Source: Hafnia alvei
Lineage (GTDB): Bacteria; Pseudomonadota; Gammaproteobacteria; Enterobacterales; Enterobacteriaceae
Length of the DNA stretch: 64,000 nucleotides
Reading direction: 5' to 3'
NCBI RefSeq assembly: GCF_964063325.1
Contig: NZ_OZ061315.1
Location: 310,001-374,000, forward strand
How positions within the stretch are numbered: position 1 is the stretch's first letter; each line of letters opens with the position of its first letter. A program made the position numbers and the translations under genes. A model generated the notes under the pieces. It was given only the letters and a program-made list of their open reading frames with translations. It did no database searches and was not told the DNA's origin. Shown piece by piece: positions 57,226 through 64,000 of this stretch.

Positions 57226-57751
57226 GCAGTAATGCCTCCATGCGGGTGATCAGATCGGGAATTGCGTGTGCTCTTTCGCGTGCGCATACGGCCGCTTCGC
57301 GTTGGCACAGCAAACAGGTTCGGCTAGGCAGCAAAAAGTCACGACGAGAGAGAATTTTTCCTAGCGGGTTCAATACGTCGATGTCCCATAAACGCCCAAG
57401 CACATGTTGTTGTTCGAGTGCGATCATGGCTTCTTTAACCACGCGAGCCGGTGCGTCGATGGCGAGCAACCCTTCGGGGCCGGTCGCCAACGCAAAAGAA
57501 GCCTGCTCCTTCAATTCCCAACCTGATTGTTCAACCCGCTGGCACAGCGCTTTCAGGCCATGATTAAAGATTTTGCGTGTCATCACGCTATCTTTAATCG
57601 GCCCAGGCGCGACCACGGTAAACGAGATCAGCGTTGAGGTATGGCGCGCCAGCCACTCCGTTTGCCGGGACTGCCTGCATTCACGGCTGAATAGCAGTTC
57701 CGGCAATGTAACGGTGTGGCTGGTCGCCAAAGTTGGGAGCAGGTAAAACAT
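57197..57751 (-). CDS. citX: Apo-citrate lyase phosphoribosyl-dephospho-CoA transferase CitX
   Basis: A 184-aa protein (E. coli 183 aa) that attaches the prosthetic group to the acyl carrier subunit CitD. Conserved are FTVVAPGPIKDS (near 48-59) and GRLWDIDVLNPLGKILSRRDF (near 122-142), followed by a CLLC pair. It lies between citF (3-bp gap) and citG (overlap). Confidence 0.95.
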   Translation of the reverse strand: MFYLLPTLATSHTVTLPELLFSRECRQSRQTEWLARHTSTLISFTVVAPGPIKDSVMTRKIFNHGLKALCQRVEQSGWELKEQASFALATGPEGLLAIDAPARVVKEAMIALEQQHVLGRLWDIDVLNPLGKILSRRDFLLPSRTCLLCQREAAVCARERAHAIPDLITRMEALLHDADNAAAV

Positions 57752-57754
57752 GGT

Positions 57755-59287
57755 TTATTCCTTAACCTGACGAACGACGTCGATCACGGAACCATCGCGA
57801 TAGCGCACAACGGCGATAACACGGTCAGTGAATTCGATCGCACGAGGTTGTCCGGTAAGGATTTGTGCACGTTCACGCAGCCATTCGATGGAAACCACTT
57901 TCAAGCCAGCGGCTTTTAGGCGGTCGGCCAACTCTGGGCGCGCAGGGTTAACGGCAATACCGTGGTCAGTAACCAGAATATCGACGCTTGAACCAGGAGT
58001 GACACAGGTGGTGACTTCATCAACCAGCGTTGGAATGCGGCCACGCACCAATGGTGCAACGATAATGGACAGCGCAGCAGCTACGGCGGTGTCACAATGG
58101 CCACCGGAGGCTCCGCGTAAAACACCGTCAGAACCGGTCAGCACGTTCACGTTGAAGTGAGTGTCCACTTCCAGCGCACTCAGCACCACGACGTCTAAGC
58201 GATCAACGGAGGCGCCTTTTGAGCCCCAGTTTGCATACTGATTAGCGCTAATTTCGATGTGGTTCGGGTTACGAGCCAAAGACTCTGCGGCTGCACGGTC
58301 GAAGCTTTGTACGTCCAGCAGTTTCTTGATGAAACCTTTTTCATGCAGATCAACGATGGTGGACGTAATGCCGCCTAACGCAAAGCCAGCATGAATATCG
58401 CGGCTACGCATTTTGTCTTCGAGGAAGCGGGTTACCGCCAGTGATGCACCACCGGTGCCGGTTTGCAGCGAGAAGCCCTCTTTGAAGTAGCCGGAGTTAA
58501 CCACTACGTCAGCCGCGCTGCGAGCGATCAATAGTTCGCGCGGATTAGAGGTCATACGGGTTGCATCTGCACCGATCTTGTCGGCATCGCCAACCTGTTC
58601 GATTTGCACGATCAAATCAACCTGATCCTGCATGATGCTGGCTGGGTTATGCGGGTACGGCAGCAGTGCTTCGGTCAGCAGAACTACCTGTTTGGCATTT
58701 TCAGCATCGACTTTGGCATAGCCAAGAGAACCGCAGCAGGCTTTGCCGGTGTAGCCGTTAGCATTACCAAACGGATCGCAGGCAGGAACACCTAGGAAAG
58801 CAACGTCGATATTCAGCTCGCCGCTTTCAACTAAATGTACGCGGCCACCGTGAGAGTGGATTTGTACCGGCTCTTCCAGCAGACCACGGGAGATTTCTTC
58901 CGCCAATGGGCCACGCAGGCCAGAGGTATAGATACGGCTGACAACGCCGTTGCGGATATGATCTACCAGCGGTGAGTGGCAGTCGCTCAGCGAGCTGGAT
59001 GCCAATGTAAGATTCTTGAAGCCCATCTGCGCGATAGTAGCCATCACTAAGTTGATGGTCAGATCGCCGCCGCGGAATGCGTGGTGGAAAGAGATGGTCA
59101 TGCCGTCATGCAGGCCTGAGCGGCGAATCGCCTCTTCCAGCGTGCTGCATAATTTTTTATCGCGTGGCTTTTGTGCCTGCAGATTTAATTTTGAAACGTT
59201 TTTATAGCTTGGCAGTGCGCTTTCAGTTTGGCGGGTATAGGCCGAAACGCGTTCCTGTCGTTGAAGAAGTTCTTTTTTCTGAGTCAT
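57755..59287 (-). CDS. citF: Citrate lyase alpha subunit (citrate:acetyl-ACP transferase) CitF
   Basis: A 510-aa subunit (E. coli 510 aa) that transfers citrate onto the acyl carrier protein, releasing acetate. It has the CoA-transferase fold. Recognisable blocks are ISFHHAFRGGD (near 66), GLRGPLAEEIS (near 123) and TGTGGASLAVTRFLED (near 275). The enzyme complex (DEF) cleaves citrate to acetate and oxaloacetate in the cytoplasm. It starts 11 bp after citE. Confidence 0.97.
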   Translation of the reverse strand: MTQKKELLQRQERVSAYTRQTESALPSYKNVSKLNLQAQKPRDKKLCSTLEEAIRRSGLHDGMTISFHHAFRGGDLTINLVMATIAQMGFKNLTLASSSLSDCHSPLVDHIRNGVVSRIYTSGLRGPLAEEISRGLLEEPVQIHSHGGRVHLVESGELNIDVAFLGVPACDPFGNANGYTGKACCGSLGYAKVDAENAKQVVLLTEALLPYPHNPASIMQDQVDLIVQIEQVGDADKIGADATRMTSNPRELLIARSAADVVVNSGYFKEGFSLQTGTGGASLAVTRFLEDKMRSRDIHAGFALGGITSTIVDLHEKGFIKKLLDVQSFDRAAAESLARNPNHIEISANQYANWGSKGASVDRLDVVVLSALEVDTHFNVNVLTGSDGVLRGASGGHCDTAVAAALSIIVAPLVRGRIPTLVDEVTTCVTPGSSVDILVTDHGIAVNPARPELADRLKAAGLKVVSIEWLRERAQILTGQPRAIEFTDRVIAVVRYRDGSVIDVVRQVKE

Positions 59288-59298
59288 TTTTTTTCGCC

Positions 59299-60207
59299 TT
59301 ATTCTTCACGGATGCCAGACAGTTCTGCACGAGACAGAACCAAACGGGCGCGCTCAATCACTGGGCTATCAACCATTTTGCCGTTCAGTGAAACAACGCC
59401 ACGGCCTTCACGTGCAGAAGCTTCTGCCGCTTCAACAACGAGTTTCGCGTGATTGACTTCTTTCTGAGTTGGGGCGTAAAGGTTGTGCAATAACTCAATT
59501 TGGCGTGGGTTGATCAGTGATTTACCGTCAAAGCCCAACTGTTTGATATGCGCAGCTTCGCGTAGAAAGCCTTCTTCATTGTTGGCATCGGAATAGACGG
59601 TATCGAAAGCCTGAATGCCTGCAGAGCGAGCGGCTTGCAGAATTGAACAGCGAGCGAATAGCAGTTCAACACCTTCTGGAGAGCGTTCGGTGCGCAGGTT
59701 ACGCACGTAGTCTTCTGCACCCAGAGCAATACCGATTAAACGTGGAGAAGCGTGAGCAATGGCTACAGCTTGAGTAATCCCTTGAGCGGATTCAATCGCC
59801 GCTAGAAGGCCGGTGCTGCCAACTTCACGGCCACATTCGGCTTCAATGCGGGCAATTTCGTTTTCGATATCAATGACGTCTTGGGCAGTGTCAGTTTTCG
59901 GCAGACGTACGATGTCTGCGCCACCGCGAACTACGGCTTCCAAATCGGCTACGCCATATTCAGAATCCAGCGCGTTGACGCGCACGATGGTTTCAATGTC
60001 TTGGTACAGCGGATGCTGCAATGCGTGATAAACCAGACGACGAGCGGCATCTTTTTCGCGCAGAACCACGGAGTCTTCTAGGTCAAACATCAGCGCATCG
60101 GCGTGATAGATAAAGGAGTTGCTGACCATAGCCGCGTTTGCACCCGGTACAAACAGCATGCTGCGGCGAGTGCGAGATTTACGCTCTTGTGCGATACGGG
60201 AAGTCAT
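59299..60207 (-). CDS. citE: Citrate lyase beta subunit (citryl-ACP lyase) CitE
   Basis: A 302-aa subunit, the same length as E. coli CitE, that splits citryl-ACP into acetyl-ACP and oxaloacetate. It has a TIM-barrel fold of the HpcH/HpaI type, with RSMLFVPGANAAMV near 15-28 and the magnesium site in MFDLEDSV near 40. I chose ATG at 60207: it overlaps the citD stop by four bases (ATGA) and has GGAGG seven bases upstream. The upstream in-frame ATG at 60222 is less likely. Confidence 0.97.
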   Translation of the reverse strand: MTSRIAQERKSRTRRSMLFVPGANAAMVSNSFIYHADALMFDLEDSVVLREKDAARRLVYHALQHPLYQDIETIVRVNALDSEYGVADLEAVVRGGADIVRLPKTDTAQDVIDIENEIARIEAECGREVGSTGLLAAIESAQGITQAVAIAHASPRLIGIALGAEDYVRNLRTERSPEGVELLFARCSILQAARSAGIQAFDTVYSDANNEEGFLREAAHIKQLGFDGKSLINPRQIELLHNLYAPTQKEVNHAKLVVEAAEASAREGRGVVSLNGKMVDSPVIERARLVLSRAELSGIREE

Positions 60208-60500
60208 GCGCGTTCCTCCCAAGGCAGGTTTTTCACATCGCTGGCGCGAACTAGCAGCGTTTCCAAACGGGCGCGCAGGATGCAGTCCAAGGCACCTTTG
60301 TCATCAACGATGAGCTGAACGCCGCTAATATCATGACGCTTGAGAATCTCCATAACGGTAGCGCGGATCGCGTCGCCGAACTGTTTCTCAACGCTGCTGC
60401 TGATTTGCAGATCAATCTCTGGTGTGTCGATAGGCGCTATTCGCACCATCACATCGCTAGACTCCAAAGTGCCAGCGACGGCTGCTTGGGTTATTTTCAT
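60204..60500 (-). CDS. citD: Citrate lyase gamma subunit (acyl carrier protein) CitD
   Basis: A 98-aa acyl carrier protein, the same length as E. coli CitD. The prosthetic group is attached at Ser14 (AGTLESSD). The conserved DDKGALDCILRARLETLL lies near residues 66-83. It overlaps citC upstream and citE downstream by four bases each, which gives strict translational coupling. Confidence 0.97.
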   Translation of the reverse strand: MKITQAAVAGTLESSDVMVRIAPIDTPEIDLQISSSVEKQFGDAIRATVMEILKRHDISGVQLIVDDKGALDCILRARLETLLVRASDVKNLPWEERA

Positions 60501-61573
60501 TTTTCACCTGTTACTAATGCGGATTCCTGCGGCCGGTCAGTCGCGTTTTCTGAGCGAGGAACGAGCAAGCGTTGTAAATAAGCGCGGGTCGCTTCAGGCA
60601 CCAAAGGCGCGATGGCCGGAAGATCTTTTTGCACCAGCAGTTTGCGTACCCACGAGGCGGAGATCGCGGTGTCGTGGTGTTGCAAACGCTCAATTTCCAC
60701 CAGTTCAATCGGTGGTGCGGGCAGAGACGGCGTCTCCAGCCAGTGGCGCATGTCACGGTTGTATTTGGCCGTCACCTGGCAGTACGGTTCGGTACCGACG
60801 AAACGATGGGTAATACCCAAGGCTGGAGCCAAATACTGACGAAAAATTTTAAGGTCGATCTCGGTGTAACAATCGTCAACAACGCCTTGTTCTTTGATGA
60901 AGTAGCAAGGGAATGTTGCGCGAGAAATGATGTATTCCGAGCCACGGTGCACCGTTAAGTTCTTGATATCAGAAGTTCCGGCACGCACCAGTTCGAGGCG
61001 GTCTTCATAAGGAAAACGTGAAGTATCCTCTTTGACCAAGAACAGGTGCAGCCAATCGCATTGCGCCGCCGCCTGCTGAACCAGATAACGGTGCCCGTTG
61101 GTAAACGGGTTGGCATTCATAACGATGCTGCCAATTTTATTGCCGTCGTGGCGTAGCGTCGTGAGATAGCTGGCGTAGCGCTGAATTCGTGTGGCGCTGT
61201 TTTCCATCAGCACCATGACGTTGGGTACGCTGGTGACGGTATAAAAGCCGCACTGCTTGAATAACGCTTCGTTCTGGGTTTTTGTGTATATAAATAAATG
61301 AGTGCAGTGCTTTTCATACGCCAGATTAATTAATTCTGTGGCGAGGGTGAGCGCGAGGCCTTCACCACGAACAGATTCACTGATAGCAACACATTTAATA
61401 ATATTCCCCGCTATCCCACCGCAGGCGATTAGCTGGTCATCACGGGTGACGGTAATAAATACTTCCACCGTGGAATCAATGCTCAGGCCATTTTCTCGAA
61501 GAAAATGAGCGATGACAGCGATCTTCTTATTTTCCGAACGCTTAACCTGAGAAAATACGGTATTACCAAACAT
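60497..61573 (-). CDS. citC: [Citrate (pro-3S)-lyase] ligase CitC
   Basis: A 358-aa enzyme (E. coli 352 aa) that acetylates the CitD prosthetic group to activate citrate lyase. An N-terminal GNAT-like region (about 30-120) with SESVRGEGLALTLATELI is followed by a nucleotidyltransferase domain with GSIVMNANPFTNGHRYLV (near 148-165). I chose ATG at 61573 (MFGNTVFSQVKRSENKK), with AGGAAA six bases upstream, over 61597. It is the first gene of citCDEFXG-citT and divergent from citAB. Confidence 0.96.
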   Translation of the reverse strand: MFGNTVFSQVKRSENKKIAVIAHFLRENGLSIDSTVEVFITVTRDDQLIACGGIAGNIIKCVAISESVRGEGLALTLATELINLAYEKHCTHLFIYTKTQNEALFKQCGFYTVTSVPNVMVLMENSATRIQRYASYLTTLRHDGNKIGSIVMNANPFTNGHRYLVQQAAAQCDWLHLFLVKEDTSRFPYEDRLELVRAGTSDIKNLTVHRGSEYIISRATFPCYFIKEQGVVDDCYTEIDLKIFRQYLAPALGITHRFVGTEPYCQVTAKYNRDMRHWLETPSLPAPPIELVEIERLQHHDTAISASWVRKLLVQKDLPAIAPLVPEATRAYLQRLLVPRSENATDRPQESALVTGEK

Positions 61574-61964
61574 AAAGTTTCCTGTTGCTTGCCGCATGCG
61601 TGCAGTAGGGTCACAATTGTTGTGATTTGTTGCATATTAATAACGTTTTATTTTCAATTGCTCGACGCAACGCTTTAATCTTATTCGTTTATATTTTTGC
61701 GTTGACGGAATGATCGTAAGGAGTATTAAGGCGGGAAATCTTGACCTATTTCACAAAGAGTTATCAGAATTAAATAGACTTAATGGTTTTTATTTCTTTA
61801 ATTATCTTTATTTGCATAACTAACGTGGTTTTTATTTGTTTAATTGATTTAATCCGTAGAATCTGCAACGATCTAATCCATAGTGGGTAGAAAACAAGGA
61901 AACATATTCATTACATTTCCCTGATACTAGTCCATCTTTTCGCCGCAAAAAAGAGGAAATATCG
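61574..61964. promoter_or_regulatory. citC/citA divergent regulatory region
   Basis: This AT-rich 391-bp region has no gene. In E. coli and Klebsiella the response regulator CitB binds the AT-rich gap between citC and citA and activates both sides. I see TGTGATTTGTTGCATA (61624-61639), a half CRP site at best, but no good FNR site. Promoters were not placed. Confidence 0.55.
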
Positions 61965-63626
61965 ATGTTTGGCAAACCAAATGTTAAAGAATTTAGGTTT
62001 TTTAGCCGCATCGCATTTCCTTTACGAATATTTCTTTTATTACTCCTAGTCTCGACATTATTGGTCGCAGCGTTGGGGAAATATCTATCCGCCTCTTTTG
62101 AAGATTATCTCAGCAATCATGTACGTGATATGGCAATGAACCAAGCCAAAATCATTGCTTCAATTGATAGTGTTGTCACGGCGGTGAAAAATAGAGATAC
62201 CAAACGTCTTGCCATTATCGCCAATAAATTAGGTACCGGTTCGGATTTTGACTATGTTGTTATCGGGGATAAAAATTCTATCCGCTTATATCATCCCAAC
62301 CCGGCCAAAATTGGTCTTCCTATGCAGTGGAGTAAGCCCGGGGCACTGGAGCGTGGTGAGAGTTATTTTATCACCGGCAAAGGCTCTATCGGTATGGCAA
62401 TGCGCGCGAAAACGCCAATTTTTGATGAGCAGGGCAAAATTATTGGTGTCGTTTCGCTTGGCTATTTGGTCAGCAAAATAGATAGCTGGCGGCTAGACTT
62501 TTTACTGCCTTTGGCAGGCGTATTTGTCTTGATTCTGATTATCTTGATGCTGCTATCGTGGATGTTTGCTTCGCACATTCGTCGACAGATGCTAGGGATG
62601 GAACCGCGCCAAATTGCGCGCGTGGTACGCCAACAAGACGCGCTGTTTGGTTCAGTATATGAGGGACTTATTGCGGTCGATCCCGATGGGTTGATTACTG
62701 CGATCAACCGAAATGCGCGCAAAATGTTAGGGTTACGCTCGCCAGGAAGGCAATGGTTGGGGAAACCTATCGAAGAGGTTGTTGATCCTGCGGGCTTTTT
62801 CACGGAACAGATTGAAGAAAAGCGGCAAGATGTCATTTGCACTTTTAACGGCTTAAGCGTGATTGCTAACCGTGCCGCCATACATTTCGGCGATGAGCTA
62901 TTGGGCGCAATTATCAGTTTTCGTAGCAAAGATGAAATTAGCACGCTTAACGCCCAGCTCACGCAGATCAAACAATATGTTGAAAGCCTGCGCACGTTAC
63001 GCCATGAGCATCTTAACTGGATGTCGACGCTCAACGGGCTATTACAAATGAAAGAATATGATCGTGCGCTCGCAATGGTAAAAGGTGAGTCACAGGCGCA
63101 GCAGCAGCTTATTGATAACCTGAGAGGTTCTTTCGACGATCGTCAGGTTGCGGGGCTGCTTTTTGGCAAAGCACAGCGCGCTCGTGAACTAGGACTAACG
63201 TTTAATTTGGTTGAAGGCAGCCAGCTACGTCAGTTGCCTGAAGGGCTAGATAGCACGGAGTTTGCGGCCATCGTGGGTAATCTACTCGACAATGCCTTTG
63301 ATGCTAGCCTGAAGAATTTGCAGGGTAATAAAACCATCGAGCTGTATCTTAGCGACGAAGGCGAGGATGTGATCGTGGAAGTAGCCGATCAAGGATGTGG
63401 CGTTCCTGAGTCTTTACGTGAGGCTATTTTTGAGCAAGGGGTAAGCACCAAAACAGAAGACGCCGGTGAGCATGGTATAGGACTATATCTGATTGCCAGC
63501 TATGTTGGCCGCTGTGGTGGTGTGATTACGTTGGAAGACAACGAACCTTGCGGAACTTTATTTTCCGTATTTATTCCGAAAGTGAAAAAGACTTATGACA
63601 CAACCAATAACGATTCTAATTGTTGA
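61965..63626 (+). CDS. citA: Citrate-sensing histidine kinase CitA (DpiB)
   Basis: A 553-aa membrane sensor kinase (E. coli DpiB 552 aa). TM1 (about 15-38), a periplasmic PAS/Cache citrate-binding domain (about 40-175) and TM2 (about 178-200) are followed by a cytoplasmic PAS domain (about 225-325). The dimerisation segment has the phospho-accepting histidine in LRTLRHEHLNWMSTLNG (near 343-360). The HATPase_c domain shows GNLLDNAFDASL (near 438) and GEHGIGLYLIASY (near 500). The citB start lies within its last 32 bases. It is divergent from citC. Confidence 0.96.
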   Translation: MFGKPNVKEFRFFSRIAFPLRIFLLLLLVSTLLVAALGKYLSASFEDYLSNHVRDMAMNQAKIIASIDSVVTAVKNRDTKRLAIIANKLGTGSDFDYVVIGDKNSIRLYHPNPAKIGLPMQWSKPGALERGESYFITGKGSIGMAMRAKTPIFDEQGKIIGVVSLGYLVSKIDSWRLDFLLPLAGVFVLILIILMLLSWMFASHIRRQMLGMEPRQIARVVRQQDALFGSVYEGLIAVDPDGLITAINRNARKMLGLRSPGRQWLGKPIEEVVDPAGFFTEQIEEKRQDVICTFNGLSVIANRAAIHFGDELLGAIISFRSKDEISTLNAQLTQIKQYVESLRTLRHEHLNWMSTLNGLLQMKEYDRALAMVKGESQAQQQLIDNLRGSFDDRQVAGLLFGKAQRARELGLTFNLVEGSQLRQLPEGLDSTEFAAIVGNLLDNAFDASLKNLQGNKTIELYLSDEGEDVIVEVADQGCGVPESLREAIFEQGVSTKTEDAGEHGIGLYLIASYVGRCGGVITLEDNEPCGTLFSVFIPKVKKTYDTTNNDSNC

Positions 63627-64000
63627 AGACGAGACTCCGCTTGCAGAGATGCATGCGGAGTTTATTCGCCATTTCCAAGGCTGTGGTCAGGTATGGTTGG
63701 CGGGAAATCTTGCTCAGGCCAGAATGATGATTGAGCGATTCAAACCCGATCTGATCTTGCTGGATAACTATTTACCCGATGGCAAAGGCATCACGCTACT
63801 GCACGAGTTAACTCAGGCTCGTTTCCCCGGTGGTGTGGTCTTTACCACTGCTGCGAGTGATATGGATACGGTGTCAGATGCGGTGCGCTGCGGCGTATTT
63901 GACTATTTGGTGAAGCCGATTGCCTACGAGCGCTTAGGGCAAACGCTTGAGCGCTACCATGTGCGCAAGCGAATGCTAGCCAATAACGATAGCGCCAGCC
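63595..64000 (+). CDS. citB: Response regulator CitB (DpiA), N-terminal part, cut by window end
   Basis: Only the first 135 residues are in the window (E. coli DpiA about 226 aa). It starts at ATG 63595 (MTQPITILIVEDETPLAEMH), inside the end of citA, in a different frame. The receiver domain shows the acidic pair EDE near 11-13, the phosphorylated aspartate in LILLDNYLPDGKG (near 58) and the conserved lysine in YLVKPIAYERLG (near 108). The DNA-binding output domain lies beyond position 64000. It activates the cit operon in response to citrate. Confidence 0.95.
   Translation, partial: MTQPITILIVEDETPLAEMHAEFIRHFQGCGQVWLAGNLAQARMMIERFKPDLILLDNYLPDGKGITLLHELTQARFPGGVVFTTAASDMDTVSDAVRCGVFDYLVKPIAYERLGQTLERYHVRKRMLANNDSAS

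Overview
The window is a chromosomal segment of a member of the Enterobacterales. Gene content, protein similarity and the 16S/23S sequences all resemble Escherichia closely but not identically. A Hafnia/Obesumbacterium-type organism is my best guess; that is inference from recall, not a database match. Base composition looks moderate (about 50% GC), and coding is dense on both strands. I see no prophage, transposase, CRISPR array or plasmid function. Nearly every gene is recognisable, so the unusual features lie in gene order, intergenic repeats and a few orphan genes.

Layout. 1-5.2 kb: the distal part of an rRNA operon (16S partial, tRNA-Glu, 23S, 5S, tRNA-Thr, second 5S). It is followed by yjaA, the same neighbour as E. 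coli rrnE, although the 5S-tRNA-Thr-5S tail is typical of E. coli rrnD. 5.8-11.9 kb: acetate scavenging genes acs-yjcH-actP, with gltP divergent from acs across a 738-bp region that holds a perfect NtrC-type palindrome; the nrf genes found between these loci in E. coli are absent. 12-25.5 kb: an orphan dhaR regulator, then the tolC / nudF-yqiB-cpdA-yqiA-parE / parC / plsC / ftsP block (minute 68 in E. coli). 25.6-32.9 kb: a solitary dmsA-like reductase subunit, iclR (without aceBAK) and metH. 33-42 kb: lysC with a lysine riboswitch, a CPA1-type antiporter, pgi, dinD, an unassigned dicarboxylate/amino-acid symporter and psiE. 42.2-50.1 kb: the maltose regulon, malEFG divergent from malK-lamB-malM. 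50.2-54.7 kb: ubiC-ubiA, plsB and dgkA. 54.8-64 kb: an anaerobic citrate fermentation locus citCDEFXG-citT, with the divergent two-component system citAB truncated by the window end.

Functionally the segment covers carbon source choice (acetate, glutamate, maltose, citrate), lysine/methionine synthesis (lysC, metH), chromosome decatenation (parCE), phospholipid synthesis (plsC, plsB, dgkA), ubiquinone synthesis (ubiCA) and outer-membrane export (tolC). The citrate genes form a complete pathway: uptake (CitT), lyase subunits (CitDEF), prosthetic-group synthesis and attachment (CitG, CitX), activation (CitC) and sensing (CitAB).

Most worth a second look: (i) a perfect 30-bp palindrome abutting the dinD stop that nearly duplicates an in-frame dinD coding segment and may mark 3'-end replacement; (ii) a 400-bp metH-lysC spacer with at least eight perfect inverted repeats; (iii) a dispersed GC-rich inverted repeat, one copy of which sits in the malE-malF spacer where E. 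coli carries REP elements; (iv) the NtrC site between acs and gltP.
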